This document shows positions 10,641 to 21,891 of a DNA stretch of 64,000 nt, piece after piece. The stretch spans positions 30,696,040-30,760,039 of the forward strand of contig OU862930.1 of assembly GCA_917880885.1 (NCBI GenBank). Direction: 5' to 3'. Made by a program: the position numbers and the translations under genes. The notes under the pieces were generated by a model. That model ran no database searches and was not told where the DNA came from. It worked only from the letters and a program-made list of their open reading frames with translations. The stretch is from Limnephilus marmoratus. Taxonomy: Eukaryota > Arthropoda > Insecta > Trichoptera > Limnephilidae. The stretch's first letter is position 1. Each line of letters begins with the position of its first letter.

Positions 10641-13600
10641 TGAGAGGTACCATTTGCTACCCGCCGCAACAATGTGCTTCGTCAGATTGCTCCTTTGAGA
10701 ACATGAGTAGTAGCTCATCGAACATAAAAAACCTTTACCCCATTGTGGGTCAGCATGTGTTTTATATAAATCTCCCCTTTGAGAAAATTAATAATTGCTC
10801 TCAAAACATGATAAAGGTTTTTCTCCACTGTGATTTAGCATGTGGACCATTAGACTGCACTTTTGATAACATGAACTATTGCACTCGGAACAGGAAAAAG
10901 TTTTTTCTTCACTGTGAGTTAGCTTGTGGCTCGTGGTTTGCTCTTTTGAGAATATGAATAGTTGCACTCGGAGCAGGAAAAAGTTTTTCTCCACTGTGAT
11001 TCAGCATGTGGGTCGTTAAACTGCCTTTTTGAGAACATGAAAATTGCACTCGGAACAAGAAAAAGGTTTTTCTCCACTGCGAATCCGAATGTGGCTTGTC
11101 AGATCGCCCTTTAAAGTACATGAATAATTGCACTCGGAACAGGAAAAAGGTTTTTCTCCACTGTGAATCAGCATGTGCCTCGTCAGATAGCGCTTTTGAG
11201 AACATGAATAGCTGCACTCGGATCAGGAAAAAGGTTTTTCTCCGCTGTGAGCCAGCATGTGCCTTGTCAGATGGCGCTTTTGAGAACATGAATAGCTGCA
11301 CTCGGAGCAGGAAAAAGGTTTTTCTCCACTGTGGATCAGCATGTGGGTCGTTAGTCTGCTTTTTTAAGAACATGAATTATCGCACCCGAAACAGGAAAAA
11401 GGTTTTTCTCCACTGTGAGTCAGCATGTGGCTTGTCAGACTGCCCTTTCACGAACATGAATAGTTGCACTCGGAACAGGAAAAACGGTTTTTCTCCACTG
11501 CGAATCCGCATGTGGATCGTCAAACTGCCCCTGTGATAACATGAAAAGTTGCACTCGGAACAGGAAAAAGGTTTTTCTCCGCTGTGAGTCAGCATGTGGC
11601 TTGTCAGACTACCCTTTTGAGAACATGAATAGTTGCGCACGAAACAGGAAAAAAGTTTTTCTCTACTGTGAGTCAGCATGTGCCTTGTCAGATGGCACTT
11701 TTGAGAACATGAATAGCTGCACTCGGAGCATGAAAAAGGTTTTTCTCCACTGTGATTCAGCATGTGGGTCGTTAGACTGCCTTTTTGAGAAGATGAATAG
11801 TTGCACTCGGAACAGGAAAAAGGTTTTTCTCCACTGTGAGTCAGCATGTGCCTTGTCAGATGGCGCTTTTGAGAACATGAATAGCTGCACTAGGAGCAGG
11901 AAAAAGGTTTTTCTCCACTGTGATTCAGCATGTGGGTCGTTAGACCGTCTTTTTGAGAATATGAATAATTGCACTCGGAACAGTAAAAAGGTTTTTCTCC
12001 ACTGTGAATCAGCATGTGCCTTGTCAGATAGCGCTTTTTAGAACATGAATAGCTGCACTTGGAGCAGGAAAAAGGTTTTTCTCCGCTGTGAGTCAGCATG
12101 TGTCTTGTCAGACTGCCCTTTTGCGAACATAAATAGTTGCACTCGGAACAGGAAAAAGGTTTTTCCCCACTGTGGATCAGCTTGTGGATCGTCAAACTGC
12201 CCTTGTGATAATTTGAATATTTGCACTCGGAACAGGAAAAAGATTTTTCTCTACTGTGAGTCAGCATGTGCCTTGTCAGATGACGCTTTTGAGAACATGA
12301 ATAGCTGCAATCGGAGCAGGAAAAAGGTTTTTCTCCACTGTGGATCAGCATGTGGGTCGTTAGTCTGCTTTTTTGAAAACATGAATAATCGCACCCGAAA
12401 CAGGAAAAAGGTTTTTCTCCACTGTGAGTCCGCATGTGGCTTGTCAGATTGCCCTTTTGAGAACATGAATAGTAGCACTCGGAACAGGAAAAAGGTTTTT
12501 CTCCACTGTGGATCAGCTTGTGGATCGTCAAACTGCCCTTGTGATAATATGAATATTTGCACTCGGAACAGGAAAAAGGTTTTTCTCCGCTGTGAGTCAG
12601 CATGTGGCTTGTCAGACTGCCCTTTTGCGAACATGAATAGTTGCAATCGGAGCAGGAAAAAGTTTTTTCACCACTGTGAGTCAGCATGTGGCTTGTCAGA
12701 TGGCCCTTTCGAGAACATGAATAGTTGCACTCGGAAAAAGGTTTTCTCCACTGTGGATCAGCATGTGGGTCGTTAGTCTGCTTTTTTGAGAACATGAATA
12801 ATCGCACCCGAAACAGGAAAAAGGTTTTTCTCCACTGTGAGTCAGCATGTGGCTTGTCAGATTGCCCTTTTGAGAACATGAATAGTTGCACTCGGAACAG
12901 GAAAAAGGTTTTTCTCCACTGTGGATCAGCTTGTGGATCGTCAAACTGCCCTTGTGATAATTTTTTTATTTTTTTTATTTATTTATTTAACGCCCAAAGG
13001 GCTTTTACATTTTGGTAGTACATACAGATAATTCATGAGAGATTATTTTAAACATATACAGAAATAATATAAATAAAATTTGATAAAAAAACACACAAGT
13101 CATAAAAATACAAAAATACAGATTTTATAGGTTTTCAGAAAAAAGATAGGTTAGGAATAGTTTTGGAATAGGTTTTTCACAAGATAACAAATTTCGCCAA
13201 GTTTATGCTAAATATGTCAATATCACCTAAGTACTGATTTCCCATATTGTGAAATCGATGTATCGGAGAGTGGGCAATGTAGTTCCGCTTATGAATGCTA
13301 CAGTAGAAAAGTGCATTTTGTCGTGTAGTTACTGTCGGTATTCGTAAGTTTATGAGTTGCAGTAGTTCACAACTGTCAAATTTAGAGTAAAGTTTTTTGA
13401 ATAAAAATGTTAAGTCGTTTATTTTATGTCTGTCTTCTAGTGTGTGTATTTTAAAAATATTTAATAATAAATTAAATTTCAAGTCTTCTAGTGGGATATT
13501 TAATTTAAAATTTATGAAACGCAGATTTTTTTTTATATTCGCTCAATGTTATAAATGTGATTAACATGAATAGTTGCACTCGGAACAGGAAAAAGGTTAT

Positions 13601-15552
13601 TCTCCGCTGTGAGTCAGCATGTGACTTGTCAGACTGCCCTTTCGCGAACATGAATAGTTGCACTCGGAACAAGAAAAAGGTTTTCCTTTTCTGTGAGTCA
13701 GCATGTGCCTTGTCAGATGGCGCTTTTGAGAACATGAATAGCCGCACTCGGAGCAGGAAAAAGGTTTTTCTCCACTGTGAATCAGCATGTGCCATGTCAG
13801 ATAGCGCTTTTGAGAACATGAATAGCTGCACTCGGAGCAGGAAAAAGGTTTTTCTCCGCTGTGAGTCAGCATGTGTCTTGTCAGACTGCCCTTTTGCGAA
13901 CATGAATAGTTGCACTCAGAACAGGAAAAAGGTTTTTCTCTACTGTGAGTCAGCATGTGCCTTGTCAGATGGCGCTTTTGAGAACATGAGTAGCTGCACT
14001 CGGAGCAGGAAAAAGGTTTTTCTCCACTGTGGATAAGCTTGTGGATCGTCAAACTGCCTTTTTGAGTACATATATAATTGCACTCGGAACAGGAAAAAGG
14101 TTTTTCTCCACTGTGAGTCAGCATGTGGCTTGTCAGATGGCCCTTTTGAGAACATGAATAGTTGCACTCGGAACAGGAAAAAGGTTTTTCTCCACTGTGA
14201 ATCAGCATGTGCCATGTCAGATAGCGCTTGAGAACATGAATAGCTGCACTCGGAGCAGGAAAAAGGTTTTTCTCCGCTGTGAGTCAGCATGTGTCTTGTC
14301 AGACTGCCCTTTTGCGAACATGAATAGTTGCACTCGGAACAGGAAAAAGGTTTTTCTCTACTGTGAGTCAGCATGTGCCTTGTCAGATGGCGCTTTTGAG
14401 AACATGAATAGCTGCAATCGGAGCAGGAAAAAGATTTTTCTCCACTGTGAGTCAGCATGTGGCTTGTCAGATGGCCCTTTCGAGAACTTGAATAGTTGCA
14501 CTCGGAAGAGGAAAAAGGTTTTTCTTCACTGTGGATCAGCATGTGGATCGTCAAACTGCCCTTGCGATAACATAAATAGTTGCACTCGGAACAGGAAAAA
14601 GGTTTTTCTCCGCTGTGAGTCAGCATGTGGCTTGTCAGATTGCCCTTTCGAGAACATGAATAGTTGCACTCGGAACAGGAAAAAGGTTTTTCTCCACTGT
14701 GAGTCAGCATGTGGCTTGTCAGATTGCCCTTTTGAGAACATGAATAGTTGCACTCGGAACAGGAAAAAGGTTTTTCTCCACTGTGGATCAGCTTGTGGTT
14801 CGTCAAACTGCCCTTGCGATAACATGAATAGTTGCACTCAGAACAGGAAAAAGGTTTTTCTCCGCTGTGAGTCAGCATGTGGCTAGTCAGACTGCCCTTT
14901 CGCGAACATGAATAGTTGCACTCGGAACAAGAAAAAGGTTTTTCTTTACTGTGAGTCAGCATGTGCCTTGTCAGATGGCGCTTTTGAGAACATGAATAGC
15001 CGCACTCGGAGCAGGAAAAAGGTTTTTCTCCACTGTGGATAAGCTTGTGGATCGTCAAACTGCCTTTTTGAGTACATGAATAATTGCACTCGGAACAGGA
15101 AAAAGGTTTTTCTCCACTGTGAGACAGCATGTGGCTTGTCAGATGGCCCTTTTGAGAACATGAATAGTTGCACTCGGAACAGGAAAAAGGTTTTTCTCCA
15201 CTGTGGATCAGCTTGTGGATCGTTAAACTGCCCTTGTGATTACATGAATAGTTGCACTCGGAACAGGAAAAAGGTTTTTCTCCACCATGAGTCCGCATGT
15301 GGCTTTTCAGATCGCCCTTTCGAGAACATGAATAGTTGCACTCGGAACAGAAAAAAGGTTTTTCTCCACTGTGAGTCAGCTTATGTTTCTTTAAATCTGC
15401 CTTAACAAAAAATGAATATTTGCAGTAAGAACAAGAAAAAGGTTTAACTCCAGTATGATTGCGAATGTGTCTTACAAAATTATTCTTATGTGAGCAGGAG
15501 TAGTTACATTGAGAACAAGAGAATCGTTTATCCACAGGATGCATCTTCAGAT
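10640..15552 (-). pseudogene. C2H2 zinc-finger gene A, exon 3: long finger array, broken
   Basis: Exon 3 starts at 15552 after a TCGACAG acceptor, exactly as in gene B. It encodes tandem C2H2 fingers of 28 residues (84 bp) of form F-S-C-S-E-C-N-Y-S-C-x-x-K-G-x-L-T-x-H-M-L-T-H with linker S-G-E-K-P. Fifteen fingers are intact. A 2-nt deletion near 14228 then shifts the frame, and the shifted frame stops at 13940. Finger-like DNA continues in other frames to about 10640, split by a LINE fragment at 12961-13555 and by several further frameshifts. The predicted spliced product is about 639 residues, the last ~95 out of frame. C2H2 arrays of this type normally bind DNA in the nucleus; no target can be inferred. 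The surviving 15-finger protein might still work, so pseudogene is a judgement. Confidence 0.75.
12961..13555 (-). mobile_element. 5'-truncated CR1/Jockey-group LINE fragment in the gene A array
   Basis: The insert starts with the reverse complement of an AAATA tail plus CGCCCAAAGGGCTTTTAC, the same 3' end as the insert at 7853-8718. On the minus strand 13177-13482 encodes a LINE C-terminal region (D-R-x-K-I-N-D-L, R-I-P-T-V-T-T-R) like those at 21272-21526 and 35391-35687. Flanks repeat TGTGATAA (12953-12960) as TGTGATTAA (13556-13564), and the finger repeat resumes directly after. Confidence 0.75.
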
Positions 15553-15667
15553 CTGTCGACAAATTTGAAAAAGAATATAGATTAAAAAGGCTCATTAAGA
15601 CTTCTACCTTCGCCAAGTGGAAAAAATGGATATATATGTTAAATCTTAATATGAAAATCGGTTTTAC

Positions 15668-15820
15668 CTGCTGCCTGGTTCGTTCTTTCGACGCATTCTA
15701 GGCATTCTTTTTTAACATCCGAAAGGTCTATGTCAATTTCCATACTGGGAAAACTCCTTTCATCTTCCTCTTGGGATCCAAAATCCGCCTTGATGGCCAC
15801 TCTTTTCACATAATCGCTGC
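15668..15820 (-). CDS. Zinc-finger gene A, exon 2
   Basis: A 153-bp exon with acceptor TTATTGCAG and donor CAG|GTAAAA, homologous to gene B exon 2 with the same length and phase. It encodes an acidic stretch (E-E-D-E-R-S-F-P-S-M-E-I-D-I-D-L) ending in D-V-K-K-E-C-L-E, without fingers. Such acidic V-K-K-E-C segments are common N-terminal linkers of insect C2H2 proteins; their function is not known to me. Confidence 0.8.
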
Positions 15821-15835
15821 CTGCAATAACAAAAT

Positions 15836-16502
15836 GAGAATACATTTATTGATCATTTTGATAAGGTCAATATATTAATAAAAACACCATGTGTCCGCTT
15901 TAGGGGCCGATGCTTCATAAAGGATCATGCTCATGAAGAAGTCAATGGAAAGGTTTTTACTTTCATCAATATTTACGCACGTAATAATAAGTGTGTGGAG
16001 GTCGAATAAAGGACTCGGAATCGCAGTCGGCTGCCTATATTCGATTGGTCCCCAAGCAGCCAATCCAATCCATTTTTAAGTCACAAGAACTTTCTTCGCG
16101 CGGCATTAAAAACCGGCCGGTCATTCTGTTTTAAACTCCCAGTCAAGACTCACTTGCAAATCGTGTTTGTTCGCCCTTCACATTATTATTTTTGTAAAAT
16201 ATTAAAATATAGAGGAATCAAACATAAATTGTAAATTGTTAATAAACCTCTAAATAATGTACCGACATTCTACTTATTTGATTTACCCCATCCTTAACAC
16301 ACTTTAAAACACATAATACATCATTAATATTGAACTATTATCATCACCCTATAACTGGTGATCTCCATAAAATACTTCCCTCTATAAGTGTAATTTACAA
16401 CATGTGCCAAATAAAATAGGTATAAAATTGAGAAATCGGGAACTTATTGCGAGAAACAAATTTAGTTAAAATTCCAAATTAAACATGCTGCATTTTTAAT
16501 AA
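15836..16502 (-). other. Gene A intron 1 with a solo Gypsy-type LTR
   Basis: The intron spans 15821-16517 (697 bp). About 16000-16225 corresponds to the LTR that occurs twice in gene B (34572-34800 and 40785-41018): it starts TGTGGAGGTCGAA and ends near ATCAAACA. No internal retrotransposon sequence is present, so this is a solo LTR. The remaining intron aligns with gene B intron 1. Confidence 0.7.
16000..16225 (+). mobile_element. Solo LTR in gene A intron 1
   Basis: The LTR starts with TGTGGAGGTCGAA (preceded by TAAG) and ends with a CA followed by TAAA. The two paired copies in gene B are flanked by TAAG on both sides, so the right copy of the target duplication has mutated here. End coordinates are good to a few bases on the left and about ten on the right. 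Confidence 0.65.
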
Positions 16503-16517
16503 TTCAATGGAACTAAC

Positions 16518-16671
16518 TGGCCGTATGAGTAATCTCCGCATATTGCAAACATTCCTTCTTTACATCTTGGAGGTCGAAATCTATATCCATGTGTGGCATT
16601 TCACATTCGCCTTCTTCCTGGGGCTCTGGTTCCATCTTGATGAAAACGGTATCATGACTTAGTAGATCCAT
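16518..16671 (-). CDS. Zinc-finger gene A, exon 1 (start codon)
   Basis: The ATG at 16671-16669 follows an A-G-G-G-C-C context. The exon encodes M-D-L-L-S-H-D-T-V and then an acidic segment (I-K-M-E-P-E-P-Q-E-E-G-E) ending V-K-K-E-C-L-Q. It is 154 bp long, ends at donor GTTAGT, and leaves one base that joins exon 2 in frame. The I-K-x-E-P motif resembles a sumoylation-type sequence (psi-K-x-E) often found in transcription factors; that reading is inference. A possible upstream acceptor (TGTTTCAG) at about 16713-16720 hints at a 5' UTR exon. Confidence 0.8.
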
Positions 16672-16689
16672 GGCCCTGCTGTGGTAGCG

Positions 16690-17090
16690 GCAGGTATTTT
16701 GTTCAAAAATACCTGAAACAGAACATTTTTATGTTGGAAACAAGCTGGTTCCCGGCAAGCGTTATGCCATTTAATAAAGAAATTGTTTCTCCCAGCATGT
16801 CCTTTCCAATTTATCCCGCCTCCCCTTCCCCTCTCGCGTTCCCTCTCTGCCTCTGCTCTGCGAACCCCTCTCCCAAGTTCCATACATTCAGTCCCGGTAC
16901 ATTCAGTTATAAAACAGTTCGCCTGCCACCTATTGCAATTTTTTATACAAATTTCATAATGCCAGAGCTCACGAGTAGTTATATATAATCCTTATGCTGA
17001 CAAAAACAAACACAAAAAAGAATTATCCGATTTGGTCCAGTCGTTCGGAAGTTATTTCGGCGATTTTTTATTTATTTATATATACATAGT
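16690..17090 (+). repeat. Dispersed repeat with pyrimidine-rich core, copy 2
   Basis: This copy shares the GGTTCCCGGCAAGCGTTATG block, the TTTCTCCC block and the C/T-rich core with the copies at 1240, 31925 and 55500. Its tail (ATCCGATTTGGTCCAGTCGT) also appears inverted at 26870-26930. It lies just upstream of gene A exon 1, and the copy at 31925 sits at the same place upstream of gene B, so it was part of the duplicated block. Confidence 0.55.
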
Positions 17091-17729
17091 ATTTGTTTAT
17101 TAAGACATTATAATACAAGTTATAAGATGTTAAATTTTTCCATGGTTATGTACCTATTACGTATACGTAAGTCATAGAATGTCATTTGGTAGTTACGCCT
17201 GACATATGTAATAACGGGCTTTAAAACTTAATTAAAACTAGATATAGAAGCAGAAGATTTAATTCGCAGCAGCTTTGAATATTTGGTTTTGCTTGGAATA
17301 CTTTGCCAAAACAAAAACTCATATTTTGAAACGAGGATACAATAATGACTGTAACTGTATTTTAAGCTCAAGTTTGCCATTTGAAAACGGCTGAGAATCG
17401 CCATCAATAGTGGCAAAACTCAATATTATGTATTGAATATCTATTTCTAAAGATAAGCCGGTATTATATTATTTTGGATCCGCCATTCCGCTTTTAACAG
17501 AAAATCGGAAAGACTGTTTTTATAATATGAGTATTTTAATCAACGCAATTTAATAACTTTACGCTTGCAAACTTATTTAGGGAAGTGTTTACAACAAACG
17601 GTTCTGCCAATGTTATTTGTGTTATTCATTGTAAGCCTTAAGAAGATGTACGCGACTGATTTGATTAATAAACGAGACAAGAAACAATGGATGTTACCAT
17701 GAAAGACATTTAGATTAGAAGAAGAAAAG

Positions 17730-19678
17730 GAATAAATTCGGTTTTTGGGGGAAATTCCTATAAAATAAAACTAGTTATTTTTATACTAATTATGGGCCGG
17801 AAAAACCGAATCTGAAAGAATTAGGCGGCGGAAAGCAATATTAACTGAGTTACACGACTTTAAAATTTTTTATACGCGTACAGGAAAATAGCCATTTTGG
17901 AAGTATTCTGATTCCTACAAAATCAAACTAATAGTTATTTTTATACTAACTTTGGGCCGAGGAATCCGAATCTGAAAGAATTAGGCGGCGGCAAGCAATA
18001 TTAACTGAATTACACGACTTTAAAATTTTCAATACACACAAAACATGAAAATATTCATTTCGGTAGCTGAATTTGACTCATTCAGTACAAAATCATAGAT
18101 AAACAAGAAATCTACGAAAACATGTGCCAGCAGTGTTACCAGCTCTCAAAAATATTAATCCCAACTATCTCAACGGCCGTATTCTTAAACCAAAAGTATG
18201 AAAATTCGTAGTCTTAAAAATGCGTAACCAAACCTAACCTAACGCTAGGTTTGTGTAACATGGTTTGTACCCCTTTATACCGCCTGCTCGCGTCAATTTT
18301 AAAAAACATCCCTGTTTTCAAGAAGTTTAACGGCTACGCGAGGTTTGTGTAACATGGTTTGTGCCCCTTTATACCGCCTGCTCACGTCCCTAACCTAACC
18401 TAACCTAACGCTAGGTTTGTGTAACATGGTTTGTGCCCCTTTATACCGCCTGCTCGCGTCAATTTAAAAAAACAGCCTACGTTTTCAAGTAGTTTAGCGG
18501 CTACGCTAGGTTTGTGTAACATGGTTTGTGCCCCTTTATACCGCCTGCTCGCGTCAATTTAAAAAAACAGCCTACGTTTTCGAGTAGTTTAGCGGCTACG
18601 CTAGGTTTGTGTAACATGGTTTGTGCCCCTTTATACCGCCTGCTCACGTCCCTAACCTAACCTAACCTAACCTAACCTAACCTAACGCTAGGTTTGTGTA
18701 ACATGGTTTGTGCCCCTTTATACCGCCTGCTCGCGTCAATTTAAAAAAACAGCCTACGTTTTCAAGTAGTTTAGCGGCTACGCTAGGTTTGTGTAACATG
18801 GTTTGTGCCCCTTTATACCGCCTGCTCGCGTCAATTTAAAAAAAACAGCCTACGTTTTCAAGTAGTTTAGCGGCTACGCTAGGTTTGTGTAACATGGTTT
18901 GTGCCCCTTTATACCGCCTGCTCGCGTCAATTTAAAAAAAACAGCCTACGTTTTCAAGTAGTTTAGCGGCTACGCTAGGTTTGTGTAACATGGTTTGTGC
19001 CCCTTTATACCGCCTGCTCACGTCCCTAACCTAACCTAACCTAACCTAACCTAACGCTAGGTTTGTGTAACATGGTTTGTGCCCCTTTATACCGCCTGCT
19101 CGCGTCAATTTTAAAAAACATCCCTGTTTTCAAGTAGTTTAACGGCTACGCTAGGTTTGTGTAACATGGTTTGTGATACAAAAGTGAGTAAAATTTATAA
19201 AAAATAAGTACTTAAAATATAAACATTTTATTTTACGTTATTGATATTACTGGTTAATGGCAACACTTAATTTTGTGTGGTAAAAACATCTATGTTATCT
19301 TGTTTTCTATGGTCTTTGTACTACGTGTGTCAAGTCAAAATCAGCTTGCGAAATGAATATTTTCATGTGCACGATGGAAAATTTTAAAGTCGTGTAATTC
19401 AGTTAATATTGCTTGCCGCCGCCTAATTCTTTCAGATTCGGATTCCCCGGCCCAAAGTTAGTATAAAAATAACTATTAGTTTGATTTTGTAGGAATCAGA
19501 ATACTTCCAAAATGGCTATTTTCCTGTATGTGTATAAAAAATTTTAAAGTCGTGTAACTTTGTTAATATTGCTTTCCGCCGCCTAATTCTTTCAGATTCG
19601 GTTTTTCCGGCCCATAATTAGTATAAAAATAACTAGTTTTATTTTTTAGGAATTTCCCCCAAAAACCGAACTTTAGCC
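17730..19678. mobile_element. Foldback element with 9-10-bp TSD (MULE-like)
   Basis: Long inverted ends of about 350 bp (17730-18090 versus 19370-19678) share TTCGGTTTTTGGGGGAAATT near the tips. Flanks repeat GAAGAAAAG (17721-17729) and GAAGAAAAAG (19679-19688), and the intact arm at 22240-22265 shows the empty target once. A 9-10-bp duplication with GG-starting ends fits Mutator-like or foldback elements. Each arm itself holds two related blocks containing GAATTAGGCGGCGG-type sequence. The core is a satellite array (18244-19165). Confidence 0.7.
18244..19165. repeat. ~95-bp satellite with interstitial CCTAA telomere-like runs
   Basis: Tandem units begin GCTAGGTTTGTGTAACATGG and recur at about 18244, 18338, 18410, 18505, 18600, 18687, 18782 and on to 19152. 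The common unit is 94-95 bp. A second unit type replaces its second half with runs of CCTAA (up to about eight copies, at 18655-18685). CCTAA is the complement of TTAGG, the insect telomere repeat. Confidence 0.85.
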
Positions 19679-20414
19679 GAAGAAAAAGCGAGTAGCTGCT
19701 ATCGCGTATTGGGGAGGCAGCACACATCAGACAAAAATCGGATCAGACAAAAATCGATACGAAAACCGGATTGGTTATAATACCGGGGTCACGCCTGTTG
19801 TCAGACCGGATCGGATGGCCGGCGCGTAGTAATGAAAATAGGCCACGCCTTTCCGCGTCGGCCAACCAATCGATTTTGTCGGATCAGACAATCGGATGAA
19901 AAAATCTGATATTTACGGCCGGCCTTAACCGTACACTGTTACTGTCTTACTCTAGTAGTGCTCAAGTCAAAGTAGCAATTTAATTTTTCTACAGAAACAC
20001 TAATCCAAAAGACTTCTAATTGCCGGTTTAAATGTTCATCGAACAAAACGTAAAAAGAATTCCCTTACATAAGTAGGTGTGTGGATTAGCGCGAATAGGA
20101 TAAGCTAGGCCGCGTTAGACTCAGAAAGATCAGATATCGATCAATTTGACTGTCAGCCGCTAATAAATGAATAGTGTGATTAATATCAGCATTAGTACTT
20201 ACCAATAACTATCACAAGTATGGGATGATAAATTTAACTGCGCGGATTAAACAGAGTAAGGGATATTATGTAGTATTAGAGATTGGAAACAGGATGAAAC
20301 GACTGCGGACTGACGCTGAAGAAAGCACGAAGCACGTGTCAATAAAATATTTAGGTTATACATAGACAGCAATGAAGTCATAGACAATTGTTAAAATTTC
20401 CTTTCTTGACTTTA

Positions 20415-20786
20415 AGGCCTAAACTACACGAGCGGTTCTCCCGCTGCGGGAAACCGCAGCAGACACAATTTACTATGAGCGTTGTATGGCGCAAACTACA
20501 CGAGCGGTTCTCCCGCCGCGGGAGCTCGCGGGAGAAATTCGCCCGCAACATGCAGCGGGTCTCCCGCCGCGGGAAACCGCAAGTTCAAACTACACGGGCG
20601 GTTTCCCGCGATTGCATCATTTCGTGCGAGAGAATGTTGTTGATCGGTAGGATCGGGCGGTTTCCCGCGGCGGTAGAACCGCTCGTGTAGCTTGGCAGAA
20701 AACCGCCACCCGTGTAGTTTGATATGTGCTGCCAGCTTTCTCGAGCGGTTTCCCGCAGCGGGAGAACCGCTCGTGTAGCTTAGGCC
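20415..20786. mobile_element. GC-rich TTA-flanked MITE at the palindrome axis
   Basis: The ends are AGGCCTAAACTACACGAG and its near-complement, flanked by TTA (20412-20414 and 20787-20789). The inside repeats GCGGTTCTCCCGC-type palindromes, giving strong hairpin potential. The TTA duplication suggests a PIF/Harbinger-type MITE. Confidence 0.65.
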
Positions 20787-21074
20787 TTAGATTTAATTTA
20801 AGTAAAATTAATCTAAAAGGCCAGGAAATGAAATTTTAACAATTGTCTATGACCTAATTTTTGTCTGTGTTTAACCTAAATATGTTGTTGACACGTGCTT
20901 TTTTTCAGCGTCAGTCGTTTCATCCTGTTTCCAATCTCTAATACTACATAATATCCCTTACTCTGTTTAATCCGCGCAGTTAAATTTATCATCCCATACT
21001 TGTGATAGTTATTGGTAAGTACTTATGCTGATATTAATCACACTATTCATTTATTAGCGGCTGACAGTCAAATT

Positions 21075-21891
21075 TATTTATTTATTTAATTATTTATTTA
21101 ATACAAACGGCATAAGTATGCCATAAACATTAATTACATGTCACAAATTCATATTCAAAATATTAGTAATGGTAAAACAGTGTATGTATAACAGTTACCT
21201 AATTGTGACGATACATTGGGAAGTGACACCAGAGATACATTTACATGCAAAAATCCATAATACAAATAAAATTAATAGTGATTAAAAAAATATGACAGCA
21301 TAGCCTTCTTGTACCTATGTTCCGTGCAGTTTAAAAGATCTATCACATCTGCATATCTATTAGTAACTTCATGCAACCTAGGTAAAAGTGAGTGTTTCGT
21401 ATACTCAGTCCGATTATTGTTACATTTAAAAAGGATTTTAGAACGAGTGGTTCTCGTGGGAATATGAAATTCAATGAGCTTAGTTAGATCAGGACTGTCT
21501 ATTCTACCATTTACAATTTTGAACATTAATATTAAGTCGGATATAATTCTTCAATCTGACCGTCTTAGTAAATTTAATTCTTTCATCAAGAATATCATGG
21601 AATCATAGAATTTTATGGCACACTTTGTCAAAGGCCTTGATAAAATCTCTGTATATGGAATCGACTTGAGTTTTGTTAGCTAATGCATTTGATATAAAGT
21701 TTTCATATAATGAGAGATTTGTCAGAGTTGACCTGCCTGACAAAAATCCATGTTGATTTGGAACAATGAGATGGTTAATATATGGGGAAATTTTATCAAG
21801 AAGTAATTTTTCAAAAAGTTTCGGAATTATAGATAGCTTACATATAGGTCTATAGTTAGTGACATCACTTTTATTACCCTTTTTTAGTATA
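21075..21891 (-). mobile_element. Internally deleted CR1/Jockey-group LINE fragment in right arm
   Basis: It begins with a reversed AATA-type tail. 21272-21526 encodes a LINE C-terminal region (R-I-D-S-P-D-L-T-K-L). From about 21580 to 21891 the minus strand encodes the N-terminal half of a reverse transcriptase (N-Y-R-P-I, N-Q-H-G-F, A-F-D-K-V). The palm core with its catalytic aspartates is missing, so there is an internal deletion near 21570. Confidence 0.7.

Noticed and set aside
10640..15400. Many long open frames on the plus strand over the gene A array (M-N-S-C-T-R-N-R-K-K-V-F type)
   Set aside because: They are antisense shadows. The 84-bp unit is divisible by three, so stop-free frames persist on both strands.
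13940..15400. Regular repeats resembling a CRISPR array
   Set aside because: Units are contiguous coding repeats without spacers and encode C2H2 fingers; the setting is a eukaryotic genome.
18230..19190. A chromosome end marked by CCTAA repeats
   Set aside because: Runs are short, lie inside a satellite within a transposon, and are flanked by unique sequence on both sides.
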